A stretch of 64,000 nucleotides of DNA from Serripes groenlandicus (GCA_031761405.1 JASEVX010000003.1:64718927-64782926); one strand, 5' to 3'; positions 40,101 through 43,806 are shown, counted from the first letter of the stretch. Notes: generated from the sequence alone by a model not told the origin. Made by a program: numbers and translations.

Positions 40101-42089
40101 AGATGAAGCTTGTTTAAAATTGGTGCGGTGGTTAAGGAGGAGATGATGGTTAAAGTTAAAAGTTAACGACGGACAACGGACAGAAAGTGATCAGAATAGC
40201 TCACCTTGAGCCTTTGGCTCTAGGTGATATAAACATGACTAAGGTAGTCAACAAGATTCTTATTATACCCCCCGCAAACAAAGTTTTGGGGGGGGGTATA
40301 TAGGAATCACCCTGTCTGTCCGTATGTCCACATTTCTTGTAAGCACTACTCCTCCTAAACGGCTCAATGGATTTGGTTCAAACTTTACATGAAGGAAGAT
40401 CATACGCCTTGGATTCTTCCAAGGGGAGATGATTCATCTTAGAGGTTACCTGCGAGGGACTCCTGTGCACATACGTCCACATTTCTTGTAAGCACTACTC
40501 CTAAACTCCTCAATGGATTTGGTTCAAACTTTACATGAAGGTTACACATCATATGTAGATATGCATGAAGGAAGATCATACAGCTCGGATTCTTCCAAGA
40601 GGAGATAATTCAACTTAGAGGTTACCTGCGAGGGCACATTTCTTGTAAGCACTACTCCTCTTAAACGGCTCAGTTGATTTGATTCAAACTGTATATGAAG
40701 GCTACACATCATATTTAGATATGCATGAAGGAAGATTTTTCTCCTCAGATTCTTCTAAGGGAAGATAATTCAACTAAGAGGTTACCTGCGAGGGACTCCT
40801 GTGCACATACCTTGTAAGCGCCACTCCTTCTAAAGGGCTCAGTTGATTTGATTCAAACTGTATATGAAGGCTACACATTATATGTAGATATGCATGAAGG
40901 AAGATTTTTCTCCTCAGATTCTTCCAAGGCAAGATAATTCAACTAAGAGGTTATGAGGAACTCCTGTGATACCTTGTAAGCGCAACTCCTCCTTAACAGT
41001 AGAAACTTTACCATTGTATCCAATGCTTTGGGAAGGGAGCGGAGGGTATTCTTCAGTGAGCTTTGCTCACAGTATTTCTAGTTAAATTTGGACCAATGGC
41101 CTGGTTTTGACCCGACGTATTTTTTAACTCGGCAAATTTTTCCCTCCAGTGTGTCAATAAGGCCTGTTCTTATATTTGGACTAAGTAACCTAGTGTTTGA
41201 TCCGACATAAACTATATAAGCACTTGGCCTATATAGCATCAAATATAACTTCCATAGGCGTAGCTTTGCAATAATCAATGTGTAGGCCGTCTCGTGAGAA
41301 AATCAACATTGTGGACTCTGCGTAAAGTATCGACCTGGATCAGCCTAATCATGCCACACAGATAGACACTTTTCACCTCCTGTGGATTTTCTGTTTCAGG
41401 AATCACTACTCTATACATCTATCCCCCTAAGACGGAATGTGTTGGCCTGATCAGCCTGGGCGGACAGCGCAGGCTGATCTGGTTGATACATTACGCAGAT
41501 GTCTATCGCCGCAGCTGCATTTTGGGGCATTTTGAGAAAAAATGTGTAGGCACGTGCCTACAGTGCCTAAAGGGAGTTACGTCCCTGATTTCTGCCTACA
41601 TGCTCAAGTACACTGAAGAGTGGCCTCTAGTTTATACCATATTATTCACACATTTGACCAAATAACCTAGTATTTGACAGGAGATTAATCCATATTCATA
41701 CTTGGTCTACTTATCATCAAGACAAATATTCTGACACATGCTCACCCCAATAAGATTGTTTATTCTCTTAACCCTTTCCCACATGAAACAAATCTGAATC
41801 AAACAACTAATGAATGAAAACATCTAGGCAAAAATATGGAAAATCAGTAGGGATCCTTATAAGGGAAAGTTCTTATATGTGTATGATGATGATGATGTTA
41901 CTTTGTTTCAGATCACAGATGTCAGTGGTCAGTTCCAGTGATAGCAAATCTATAGCAGGGTTCACAGAATCTTTACCACAAAGTGTTGGTAAAGCCTCCA
42001 CTATTGACTTTGATAAAATAAATTTTGTGTACCAGTCCATGAAATATGACAGTCCAAACACAAGGTCAAGAAAAGACCCATCAAAATGA
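1106..42089 (+). CDS. Ankyrin-repeat protein, 14 exons, 5' end outside window
   Basis: Spliced gene whose last 14 exons sum to 1761 nt: 586 codons plus a TGA stop at 42087-42089. Exons: 1106-1173, 3258-3378, 5320-5390, 12723-12828, 17234-17311, 17909-18113, 20460-20665, 21073-21209, 23801-23874, 28867-28948, 30004-30110, 36723-36931, 37903-38021, 41912-42089. All have AG acceptors and GT donors, and all 13 junctions agree in phase. The product has about nine ankyrin repeats (consensus TPLHxA...LLxxGA) around residues 1-65, 120-235, 285-325 and 430-505. Repeats are interrupted by a basic helical stretch (about 235-285) and an acidic/Ser-rich linker (about 326-420), and followed by a Ser/Lys-rich tail. 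Ankyrin repeats bind protein partners; no enzyme domain, signal peptide or membrane segment is seen. I do not recognise a named family. Introns of 0.3-7.3 kb are almost wholly transposon DNA. A skipped phase-neutral exon cannot be excluded. Confidence -1.
1391..1618 (-). mobile_element. TTAA/CCCTTTCCC fold-back MITE, complete
   Basis: Begins TTAACCCTTTCCCACATAC and ends GTGGGAAAGGGTTAA. The TTAA at both ends with CCC...GGG termini is the piggyBac pattern. Internal mirror arms (CAGCAGACGACTTTGAAA and its complement) flank a central GAAATTGCTC...GGGCAATTTC hairpin. No coding capacity. This copy defines the structure referred to for the other copies. Confidence -1.
1702..2161 (+). mobile_element. 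TATACCCCCAGATACAT-family HINE with nested small element
   Basis: 5' TTATACCCCCAGATACATAG, complement CTATGGGGGATATA nearby; GTCGGTTGGTCGGTCGG stretch; core with CTATTTCTCAGCAACCTTGG; 3' GGGGGTATTCATCCCC stem, then CTAG. The same family, uninterrupted at this point, occurs at 19930-20395. Confidence -1.
1905..2066 (+). mobile_element. Small AGCTCGACTTTTG element nested in 1702-2161
   Basis: About 160 bp from TTAGCTCGACTTTTGAAAAA to CAGTCGAGCGTCTGTGCCG...CTCTTG. The host element core continues on both sides (GCACTGGAATTATT / TTTAAATAAGTTATGGCC). A second copy is at 29082-29236. Confidence -1.
2167..3017 (+). mobile_element. Three consecutive MITE copies
   Basis: Copies at about 2167-2394, 2391-2620 and 2788-3017, the first two sharing a boundary TTAA. 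All read CTTTCTGA(C/G)GCCTCTGCA at the left. Only 2391-2620 has both ends intact (ATGAGGGAAAGGGTTAA). Confidence -1.
3014..3240 (-). mobile_element. MITE copy abutting ankyrin exon 3258
   Basis: TTAACCCTTTCCCACATAC at the left, GTATGTGAGAAACAATTAA at the right (terminus decayed). Its right end is 17 bp from the acceptor, so it supplies the probable branch-point region of that intron. Confidence -1.
3258..3378 (+). CDS. Ankyrin gene, exon 2 of those visible
   Basis: Acceptor TTGGTTAG, donor GTG|GTAAGT. Encodes YGARPDVSDMQDYLPLHHAV and about 20 more residues: the end of one ankyrin repeat and most of the next (PLHHAV is the conserved TPLHxA position). Starts with one codon-completing base, ends in phase 0. 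A MITE ends 17 bp before the exon, so the acceptor region sits against transposon DNA. Confidence -1.
3468..4261. mobile_element. Broken and recombined MITE copies
   Basis: A left half at 3468-3620; then a composite at 3922-4261 in which one copy joins a second, inverted one at ATTGCTCTATAATTGAATGG, giving two right arms. Between them, 3630-3900 is a degraded HINE-like core ending CTGCTCTTG. Confidence -1.
4400..5208 (-). mobile_element. Two MITE copies, the first interrupted
   Basis: 4400-4808 starts TTAACCCTTTTCCCACATAC and resumes its right end (AGTGGGAAAGGGTTAA) only after about 165 bp of foreign sequence (4626-4790). 4980-5208 is nearly full length with a mutated right end (GGGAAGGGGTTAG). 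Confidence -1.
5320..5390 (+). CDS. Ankyrin gene, exon 3
   Basis: Acceptor TATTTCAG, donor GAT|GTAAGT. Encodes GLYKALRFCRKSLIHDML followed by TKAWE, a degenerate ankyrin-like helix pair. Enters in phase 0 and leaves two bases (AT), which the first base of the next exon completes to Met. Confidence -1.
5497..6073 (+). mobile_element. TATACACCCCGCAAAC-family HINE, three cores
   Basis: 5' TTATACACCCCGCAAACAAA with complement TTTTGGGGGGGTATA; three cores of about 140 bp, each beginning with a GTCCGTCCGTCT microsatellite and containing CTCCTTAACGGCTGGACC and GATGTGCATGAAGTAAG; 3' GTGAGTTTACTCAC stem then CTAG. Confidence -1.
6074..6277 (-). mobile_element. MITE copy joined to a HINE 3' end
   Basis: TTAACCCTTTCCCACATAC to GGGGAATGGGTTAA. 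Its left TTAA directly follows the CTAG of the element ending at 6073, so one inserted next to the other. Confidence -1.
6459..6728 (+). mobile_element. Short AGCTCACC-family HINE
   Basis: 270 bp, complete: TTTTAGCTCACCTGTCACAT...GACAAGGTGAGC, GTCTGTCGTCTGTCC, one core, then AGGTGAGCGATATTGGGCC and GGGCCATCATGGCCC stem, CTCTTG. The smallest intact member, useful to define the ends. Confidence -1.
6738..8280 (+). mobile_element. TATACCCCCCGGCAAAC-family HINE, 179-bp array (1 of 3)
   Basis: 5' TATACCCCCCGGCAAACAAA with complement TTTGGGGGGGTATATAGG; GTCTGTCCGTCT microsatellite; eight 179-bp cores (GTAAGCACTACTCC at 6840, 7019, 7198, 7377, 7556, 7735, 7914, 8093, last truncated); 3' GCGGGGGGTATTC, TGAGCTTTGCTCA stem, CTAG. 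Cores alternate between two near-identical types. Confidence -1.
8281..10392 (+). mobile_element. TATACCCCCCGGCAAAC-family HINE, 179-bp array (2 of 3)
   Basis: Starts at the base after the CTAG of the previous element: a head-to-tail pair. Eleven 179-bp cores from 8415. Marker variants AACCTCTCAATGG (8952, 9489) and CATCTCTTGTAAGC (9310, 9847) repeat at 537 bp = 3 x 179, so a trimer was duplicated. Confidence -1.
10440..12132 (-). mobile_element. MITE split by a 1.5-kb HINE insertion
   Basis: Left half 10440-10542 ends GGAGAAATTGCTTGT; right half 12050-12132 resumes TTTGAGCAATTTCTTCTTTC and ends GAGGGAAAGGGTTAA. The intervening 10543-12049 is a complete 179-bp-array element, inserted in the MITE's central hairpin. 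Confidence -1.
10543..12049 (+). mobile_element. TATACCCCCCGGCAAAC-family HINE, 179-bp array (3 of 3), inside a MITE
   Basis: Same ends as the two neighbours. Eight cores from 10661; the second core has lost 26 bp (spacing 153 at 10840-10993, junction CGGACTCTTCTTATCTGC). Inserted in the centre of MITE 10440-12132. Confidence -1.
12248..12440 (-). mobile_element. SINE-like 3' domain fragment
   Basis: TTGATTAGGGCTTAACGCCG then TTTTCAACAATTTTTCAG is the complement of a GTTGAAAACGGCGTTAAGCC tail, similar to the tail of the SINE at 39274-39536. No tRNA head seen. Confidence -1.
12468..12990. mobile_element. MITE copies flanking ankyrin exon 12723
   Basis: 12468-12680 is full length but decayed (TTAGCCCTTTCCCACATAT ... 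TGTGGAAAAGTGTTAAT). 12853-12990 is a left half starting TTTAACCCTTTGCCCACAAA, about 25 bp after the donor of the exon. Confidence -1.
12723..12828 (+). CDS. Ankyrin gene, exon 4
   Basis: Acceptor GTTTTTCAG, donor AAG|GTATTG. Encodes RQEKKVSPELRIASMEGDAD then KLYCILEDGDNVDSK: a basic start, then an ankyrin-type helix (LRIASMEGDADKLYCILEDG). One completing base at the 5' end, phase 0 at the 3' end. It follows a 7.3-kb intron containing three 179-bp-array elements. Confidence -1.
13431..15570 (+). mobile_element. AGCTCGACTATTCGAAG-family element nested in 13319-16797
   Basis: 5' TTTAGCTCGACTATTCGAAG; tandem cores of about 170-185 bp (GGTGGTTAAAGTTTTAGGGC) in two alternating types (GCTACGGCTTTAATATTTGG / GCTAGGGCTTTTATATTTGG), a dimer that recurs at about 352 bp; 3' GTCGAGCGCGCTGTCCTCCGA with GCTGTC...GACAGC stem, CTTG. 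The outer element resumes at once with TCAAATAACTTGG. Confidence -1.
15355..15484 (+). mobile_element. MITE right half inside a HINE
   Basis: TTTTGCCACAATGTTTTC to CATATGAGGGAAAGGGTTAA. It lies within the element 13431-15570, so it was there before or inserted into it. Confidence -1.
16798..17233. other. Intron stretch without recognised element
   Basis: AT-rich. A lone MITE-end motif (AGTAAAGGGTTAA near 16830) and a long poly-T tract serving the exon 17234 acceptor are the only features noted. Confidence -1.
17234..17311 (+). CDS. Ankyrin gene, exon 5
   Basis: Acceptor is a long poly-T tract then CCCACAG; donor GAG|GTAAAA. Exactly 26 codons, phase 0 at both ends: SDLSNQSGLYIAVENNHLDV then IRLLIE. 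With the next exon this gives LLIERGADLRKRD, a canonical ankyrin repeat end. Confidence -1.
17448..17670 (-). mobile_element. MITE copy
   Basis: AACCCTTTCCCACATGCAAC to CATGAGGGAAAGGATTAAA, with both internal arms. Lies in the ankyrin intron between exons 17234 and 17909. Confidence -1.
17909..18113 (+). CDS. Ankyrin gene, exon 6
   Basis: Acceptor ATCCTCAG, donor AAAAAG|GTAAAA. Encodes RGADLRKRDMESGNTILHVV, then a helix pair (CRTGHMEIAQYLLQF), a short insert and KTALQIAAEKG. About two ankyrin repeats with all conserved positions. Leaves one base, completed to Gly by the next exon. A tandem array of about 108 bp begins about 140 bp downstream. Confidence -1.
18258..19170. repeat. Tandem array of about 108 bp, about 8-9 units
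   Basis: Unit runs from CACTTACTGACATATTGGCA through GGTAACACATGTGTTTCTC, GTTATTGAGATGTCTGCC and GACACATAGGGATCTTTG. It lies in the intron after ankyrin exon 17909-18113. Each unit carries GGCAG|GTAACA, a good 5' splice-site match on the coding strand. The first unit is the most divergent (ACACGACTGTG insert). Confidence -1.
19207..19867 (+). mobile_element. Old AGCTCACC-family HINE
   Basis: 5' end decayed (TTTTACCTGGGCACGTTGTG). Cores like those at 441-1033 (ATGGCCGCCAGGGGCTG, CAAATGTTCCTT). 3' AGGACCATTATGGTCCT stem then CTTG. Confidence -1.
19930..20395 (+). mobile_element. TATACCCCCAGATACAT-family HINE
   Basis: 5' TATACCCCCAGATACATCGT, GTCGGTCGGTCCG stretch, two cores (TTTCTCAGCAACCCTTG at about 20032 and 20205), 3' CTGGGGGTATTCATC, CAGTGATATTT then CTAG. 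Ends 64 bp before ankyrin exon 20460. Confidence -1.
20460..20665 (+). CDS. Ankyrin gene, exon 7
   Basis: Acceptor TTTGTTTCAG, donor GTG|GTATGT. Two completing bases, then FVKLITLLITKGATTALLN closes a repeat, followed by a basic helical segment (EKHRLEHTAQVMALIHDKSK, then RSMEKLKQIW) that interrupts the ankyrin stack. Ends in phase 0. Degenerate MITE sequence starts within about 6 bp of the exon end. Confidence -1.
20671..20935. mobile_element. Degenerate MITE fragments
   Basis: TTACCCTTTCTCTCATACAG at 20671 and ACTCTTTCCATAATACAATA near 20788, each followed by a damaged CTGCAGCAG arm. They fill the short intron after ankyrin exon 7. Confidence -1.
21073..21209 (+). CDS. Ankyrin gene, exon 8
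   Basis: Acceptor CCTTTTCAG, donor GATGA|GTAAGT. Encodes LRDKNGDTPLMVACKCGRID then LVKYLLPSA, a clear ankyrin repeat, then an acidic start of linker. Phase 0 in, two bases out. Read through, the frame would hit TAA immediately after the donor, which supports the splice. Confidence -1.
21222..22050. mobile_element. Series of decayed MITE copies
   Basis: 21222-21427 (starts 12 bp after exon 21073-21209; central GAAATTGCTCATCATGAGC hairpin intact), about 21568-21790, and 21828-22050 (ends GTATGTGGGAAAGGGTAAG). All have lost perfect TTAA ends. Confidence -1.
22206..22863. mobile_element. Two MITE copies, first interrupted
   Basis: 22206-22530 starts TTAACCCTTTCCCACATAG and ends ACATGTGGGAAAGGGTTGA around an insert (GTCACCCTGCGTAGCATGG...) resembling the 108-bp array unit's family. 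22676-22863 lacks its central part and ends GTATGAGGGAAAGGGTTG. Confidence -1.
22996..23267. mobile_element. Fold-back MITE, GATCAGCCTGCGCAG family
   Basis: ATGAGCCGCCCGCGAGAAAA then CCAACAT at the left mirrors ATGTTGGTTTTCATGCAGGA then GGGCTCAT at the right. Sub-terminal GCGTAATGTATCGACCCAGA mirrors TGATACTTTACACAGAGTC. About 270 bp, no ORF. A truncated relative lies at 41279-41516. Confidence -1.
23438..23667 (+). mobile_element. MITE, complete
   Basis: TTAACCCTTTCCCTCATATA to ATAAGGGAAAGGGTTAA, 230 bp. Hairpin GAAATTGCACAAAACGTGCA. One of the best preserved copies. Confidence -1.
23801..23874 (+). CDS. Ankyrin gene, exon 9 (acidic linker)
   Basis: Acceptor TTTCCTAG, donor TTTTAG|GTAACC. 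Reads DCDSKSDDSGVPDLPPWRSR then ADSVL: acidic and Ser/Pro-rich, likely disordered, between ankyrin blocks. One base in, one base out, consistent with both neighbours. Confidence -1.
23887..24125. mobile_element. Degenerate MITE
   Basis: TTTACCCTTTCCCACATGCA starts about 12 bp after ankyrin exon 23801-23874. The right arm is present twice (GCTGCAGATTGTTCAAATAG and GCTGCAGATGTTTCAAATAG). Confidence -1.
24130..24346 (+). mobile_element. AGCTCACC-family 3' fragment
   Basis: Cores (TTTTGCTGAAATGTTGCTTTG) and the terminal AGATGAGCGATCCAGGTCC, CATCATGGCCCTCTTG. It abuts the 5' end of the next copy at 24355. Confidence -1.
24355..27315 (+). mobile_element. Large AGCTCACC-family composite
   Basis: 5' ATTAGCTCACCTGTCAAGTA, complement TGACATGGTGAGCTTTTGTG; GTCCGTCGTCTGTCGTCC; cores of about 155 bp (AGATATCCATGAGAGCTCGG, CAAACCAGCCAGATCC); 3' AGGTGAGCGATATAGGGCC, CATCATGGCCC. 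Interrupted by a TATGTCTCCCC element (24753-26101), and by a family 3' end at about 27114 (GGCCCTCATGGGCCTCTTG), implying a second nested copy from about 26150. Confidence -1.
24753..26101 (+). mobile_element. TATGTCTCCCCCTGTATAC-family HINE with 156-bp cores
   Basis: 5' TATGTCTCCCCCTGTATACA with complement GGGGAGATATATTG; GTCTGTCTGTCC; cores at 24836, 24986, 25142, 25298, 25454, 25610, 25766 and 25903 (156 bp, some shorter); 3' GGGGAGACATCTG, GTTTTTTGCAAAAAC stem, CTAG. Because 156 is a multiple of three a 364-codon frame stays open; it is not a gene. Confidence -1.
27570..28845. repeat. 41-bp minisatellite array, about 31 units
   Basis: Core GTCTCATAGTTGAGTTGAGT plus TTGGCTGTAATCTCTCACAT, repeated every 41 bp in the ankyrin-gene intron just before exon 28867. 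A marked variant (GTCTCGTAG...TTTACTTGG...AATATC) recurs at about 27734, 27975, 28221 and 28508, i.e. every 6-7 units, suggesting higher-order duplication. Confidence -1.
28867..28948 (+). CDS. Ankyrin gene, exon 10 (linker)
   Basis: Acceptor CATTTACAG, donor CCGAG|GTAGGC. Reads DSEKSAEFTETMALGASCEV then TRSLNP, still linker. Two bases in, two out. It directly follows the 41-bp tandem array. The call rests on splice sites and phase more than on domain content. Confidence -1.
28985..29290 (+). mobile_element. MITE carrying a small HINE
   Basis: TTGCCACAATGTTTTCAATT precedes, and ATGTTTTCAAAGTCTTCTGC follows, a 155-bp element (29082-29236). The MITE left end is lost near ankyrin exon 28867-28948. 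Confidence -1.
29082..29236 (+). mobile_element. Small AGCTCGACTTTTG element inside a MITE
   Basis: 155 bp, near-identical to 1905-2066: TTTAGCTCGACTTTTGAATA, GTCGTCCGGTTAAGG, CAGTCGAGCGTCTGTGCCGT, CTCTTG. Flanked by MITE sequence on both sides. Confidence -1.
29529..29944. mobile_element. Two MITE copies in opposite orientation
   Basis: 29529-29745 (CATACAACAATTCTGCAGC left arm) and 29739-29944 (ends TTTGAAAGGGTTAA), meeting at ATTAATCC. The second ends 60 bp before ankyrin exon 30004. Confidence -1.
30004..30110 (+). CDS. Ankyrin gene, exon 11 (linker)
   Basis: Acceptor TATTCCACAG, donor CATG|GTAAGG. Reads DLLNTIPASQSSMGSAHMTT then FLTDVERPKGLYIYH, Ser/Thr-rich linker leading to the last ankyrin block. 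One base in, one base out. Confidence -1.
30218..30573. mobile_element. Terminal-inverted-repeat element of about 355 bp
   Basis: AAAGGTGCTAAACTCCAGAT at the left matches the complement of ATCTAGAGTTAAGCACCTTT at the right in 18 of 20 bases. AT-rich interior, no ORF. It is followed directly by a MITE right half (30575-30730), so it may have inserted in one. A related left end (AAAGCGACTGAACTCCAGAT) occurs at 31277. Confidence -1.
30575..30890. mobile_element. MITE halves
   Basis: 30575-30730 is a right half (GAGCAATTTCACCATTTGCC...). 30760-30890 is a left half starting TTAGCCCTTTCCCACATAC. Followed by a HINE-like head fragment (ATGCC...GGGGCATAAAG, 30893-31020). Confidence -1.
31027..32117 (+). 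mobile_element. AGCTCACC-family HINE with inner insertion
   Basis: 5' TTTAAGCTCACATGTGCACG, complement GAAGGTGAGCTATTGTGATC; cores with TTCATGAAAGTTTATCCG and GATATCTAGG(T)CATGTTC; 3' AGGTGAGCGATCTAGGGCC, CATCATGGCCCTCTTC. About 31277-31640 (AAAGCGACTGAACTCCAGAT to a 20-T run) looks like a separate insertion. Confidence -1.
32105..32653. mobile_element. MITE fragment and complete MITE
   Basis: 32105-32260 is a right half ending GAGGGAAAGCGTCTATTAA. 32441-32653 runs TTAACACTTTCCCGCATACA to GTATGTGGGAAAGGGTTAA. HINE-core remnants (GATGCATGCATGCACCAAGG) lie between. Confidence -1.
33226..34329 (+). mobile_element. TATGCCCC-family HINE, 5'-truncated, about seven cores
   Basis: Cores of about 150 bp (GAACCATAACAGGTACGGCT; GACCTTGCGACCTTGACC). 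Only TTTTATGC of the 5' end remains. 3' GGGGGGCATCAGTGTTTCAC, AACACATCTTG, identical to the copy at 34840-36093. Confidence -1.
34840..36093 (+). mobile_element. TATGCCCCCGGAATC-family HINE, complete, about eight cores
   Basis: 5' TATGCCCCCGGAATCTCCGA with GGTGGGCATATAG; GTTGGTTGGTCTGTTGGTC; cores near-identical to 33226-34329, two of them internally deleted (about 35636 and 35742); 3' GGGGGGCATCAG, GTGTTTCACAAACAC stem, CTTG. Confidence -1.
36460..36690 (-). mobile_element. MITE, complete
   Basis: TTAACCCTTTCCCACATACA to ATTAGGGAAAGGGTTAA, 231 bp, ending 32 bp before ankyrin exon 36723. Central hairpin GAAATTGCTCGTTTAAAGC. Confidence -1.
36723..36931 (+). CDS. Ankyrin gene, exon 12
   Basis: Acceptor CTGATCACAG, donor CTG|GTAAAG. 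Two ankyrin repeats: GNTPLHCAIEGGDNTVVVET then AGLTAVHLACKYGRKKTLQV. The strongest single-exon evidence for the family. Two bases in, phase 0 out. A complete MITE ends 32 bp upstream. Confidence -1.
36950..37858 (-). mobile_element. Three MITE copies
   Basis: About 36950-37175 (decayed, TTAATACTTTCCTACATCA), 37382-37596 (TTAACCCTTTCCCACATACA to GTGGAAAAGGGTTAA) and 37629-37858 (TTAACCCTTTCCCTCATACG to TATGAGGGAAAGGGTTAA). The last ends 44 bp before ankyrin exon 37903. Confidence -1.
37903..38021 (+). CDS. Ankyrin gene, exon 13
   Basis: Acceptor GCCATTGCAG, donor CTTAA|GTAGGT. Reads RVPGLDLNLRSLNGSLPEDT, which closes the last ankyrin repeat, then a Lys-rich helix (KKMLKKARSG). Phase 0 in, two bases out. 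Without splicing the frame ends at TAG in the donor. Confidence -1.
38212..39608 (+). mobile_element. TATACCCCCGGTTCCGAAGG-family HINE in a MITE
   Basis: 5' TTATACCCCCGGTTCCGAAG with complement AAAGGGGGGTATACTG; CCTTCCGTCCTTCCGTCC; five cores of about 135-155 bp (TTTCCGGGCTATTTCTCTGC); 3' GCGGGGGGTATCAC, GTGAGCAGTAGCTCAC stem, CTTG. Confidence -1.
39274..39536 (+). mobile_element. tRNA-derived SINE with perfect 13-bp target duplication
   Basis: TCAACTTTTGATC occurs at 39261-39273 and again at 39537-39549, bracketing a 263-bp body. The head is tRNA-like: A box TAGCTCAATTGG, B box GGTTCGATACC, an anticodon-loop CTCGTGA (CGT, Thr-type). The acceptor stem and one anticodon pair mismatch, so it is not a working tRNA. 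The tail has GTTGAAAGCGGCGTTAAACT then CCAAACAAACAAAA, a 3' domain widespread in mollusc SINEs. Intact duplication and ends indicate a fairly recent LINE-assisted insertion. Confidence -1.
39701..40230 (-). mobile_element. AGCTCACC-family HINE, reverse
   Basis: Read on -: ATCACCTAGAGCCAAAGGC / CTCAAGGTGAGCTATTCTGA at the 5' end, GTCCGTTGTCCGTCG, cores, then CACCATGGACCTCTTG. Begins within 3 bp of the TTAA of MITE 38037-39698. Confidence -1.
40262..41081 (+). mobile_element. TATACCCCCCGCAAAC-family HINE, diverged cores
   Basis: 5' TTATACCCCCCGCAAACAAA, TTTTGGGGGGGGGTATATAG; a short GTCTGTCCGTATG; about five cores of 130-180 bp that are more diverged than in the 6.7-12 kb cluster; 3' TGAGCTTTGCTCA stem, CTAG. 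Confidence -1.
41279..41516. mobile_element. Truncated GATCAGCCTGCGCAG-family fold-back MITE
   Basis: GGCCGTCTCGTGAGAAAATC then AACATTGTGGACTCTGCG at the left; GCGCAGGCTGATCTGGTTGA then TACATTACGCAGA at the right. The right outer terminus is missing compared with 22996-23267. Confidence -1.
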
Positions 42090-42590
42090 TCTTAGACAAA
42101 AGGAAAAATAGTTTTTGGTTGTAACAAGGACAAACATGTTAAATGCTTTCCCTCATATAGACGCTTTCTGACGCCTCTGCAGCAGACGGCTTTTTGAAAA
42201 CATAGTGACAAAAGAAGAAATTGCTCAAAACAAGCAATTTCTCCTTTTGCCACAATGTTATCGACTTTAAGTCTTAGGTTATCCATTGAATTAAATAGAT
42301 TTTCTATTTTTTGACAAAATATGTTCTTCTGCTGCAGAATTGTCGTATGTGGGAAAGGGTTAAAATGCTTAGCCCTTTCCCACATACAGAAGCCTTCTGA
42401 CGCCTCTACAGTATACACGTTTTGAAAACATTGGAAAAAGGAGAAATCATTCATCATGAGTAATTTCTCCTTTTGGCACAATGTTTTCAACTCTATTAAC
42501 CCTTCCCACATACATAAAATCTGCAGCAGACATCTTTGAAAACATCTTTGCAAAATTATGGAGTAACTCTATGAAGTAAATAGAGGATAT
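41768..42590. mobile_element. MITE copies around the ankyrin stop codon
   Basis: Left half 41768-41880 just before the terminal exon; nearly complete copy 42137-42363 beginning 48 bp after the stop (end GTATGTGGGAAAGGGTTAA); then two joined partial copies 42368-42590. The 3' UTR of the ankyrin mRNA is therefore probably MITE-derived. Confidence -1.
41912..42089 (+). CDS. Ankyrin gene, terminal coding exon
   Basis: Acceptor CTTTGTTTCAG. One completing base makes Lys, then SQMSVVSSSDSKSIAGFTES and a Ser/Lys-rich tail ending SRKDPSK and TGA at 42087-42089. Low-complexity C-terminus without recognised motif. A poly(A) signal close downstream was not identified with confidence; AATAAA-like sequence near 43648 is far away. 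Confidence -1.
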
Positions 42591-42597
42591 TACATGA

Positions 42598-42657
42598 GTG
42601 GTCATTCAATACGGAATTTATTAAACGAGTTTAATAAATTTCGTATTGAATGACCAC
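42598..42657. repeat. Near-perfect 29-bp palindrome
   Basis: Arms 42598-42626 and 42629-42657 (GTGGTCATTCAATACG..., ending TTTATTAAAC) are complementary with one mismatch around a 2-nt loop. It lies in an AT-rich block (42598-42870) with further CG-containing repeats (GCGCGCG, ACGTTACGTTATG, ACGTTACGTAGC). Probably a transposon terminus or a fold-back element; no ORF. Confidence -1.
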
Positions 42658-42872
42658 GAATGTAATGTTCTTTTTATATCATAAATACTAATTTAATAAT
42701 TTACAGCGCTATATCCATATAAACATCGCTATAAAGCGCGCGTATTTACAACGCTAAACGTTACGTTATGATGTCACGTTACGTAGCATTGTTTTTACAC
42801 TAGTTGAATACGCAATTTATTCAATGGCTTTATTACACTCAGGCGACGTCATTTATGATATAGTTTAATATT

Positions 42873-43265
42873 TTAACCCTTTCCCTCATATAGACGCTTT
42901 CTGACGCCTCTGTGGCAGACAGCTTTTTGAAAACATAGTGACAAAAGAAGAAATTGCTCAAAACGAGCAATTTCTCCTTTTGCCACCATGTTTTCCACTT
43001 TTAGTCATAGGTTATCCATTCAATTATAGAGATTTTCCATCTTTTGACAAAATATGTTCAAAGTCGTATGCTGCAGAATTGTCGTATGAGGGAAAGGGTT
43101 AAAAGAGCTGAAAACATTTCTCCTTTCGCCACAATGTTTTCAATAGTCATGGGCTGTAGAGACATCAAAATGCATCTATAAGTTATGGAGAATGTTCTTG
43201 TTTTTACCAAAATGTTTTCAAAGATGTCTGCTGCATATTTGCTATATGCAGTTTGAAAGGGTTAA
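42873..43265 (+). mobile_element. Complete MITE plus a partial copy
   Basis: 42873-43102 runs TTAACCCTTTCCCTCATATA to GTATGAGGGAAAGGGTTAA. 43108-43265 is a right half ending GTTTGAAAGGGTTAA. In the space between the two convergent genes. Confidence -1.
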
Positions 43266-43806
43266 CAGTTTCATACATGCAGAAATTGAGCAGTCAAATA
43301 CATTCATGAACATATTTATTCAGTAACTTATTGGCTATGCAGAACACATTTCACATTAATTTCCCAGTTTCAATTTCGTGTCAAATTCTGCAATTGCTAT
43401 GGTTTCAAAATGGGAACGGAAAAGAATATACTTCAAAAACAACAGTTAGGTATAAATAGTTTTATTTTTTTTAACCAATATGACAATCATTGTTTCTTTT
43501 TCATTTGAAATATGTTTTTCCTTCAATTGTACAGATTATGATTTGTAAACATGTTTAAAACACAAATATTCCTAATATTTAGTCTTTTTTGTTATATTAA
43601 AGAAGAGGTGTTGCTATAGTAACAGATGTATATGCATTTTGCAACAAAATAAATAGATCATTTTTAAAAATTGAAATTGTTGACTTGCTTTTATATCAAG
43701 ATTGAGACATGGCTGATTTTGGCGATTCATGAACCTTCACCTTTCCTGTACCAGTGTATGTGCATATATTTAATCGGTGAACTAAGTTGAAACATTGTGG
43801 CAAAAG
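43266..43806. other. Intergenic AT-rich stretch without recognised feature
   Basis: No MITE, HINE or exon evidence. An AATAAA-like site on + near 43648 and its complement (TTTATT) near 43463 could serve the two convergent genes, but both are about 1.5 kb from the stop codons, so this is weak. Confidence -1.

Noticed and set aside
42092..42553. 153-codon - strand frame
   Set aside because: Spans three MITE copies; the recurrent NPFPHTT and CCRGV-type peptides seen across the window are MITE arms in translation.
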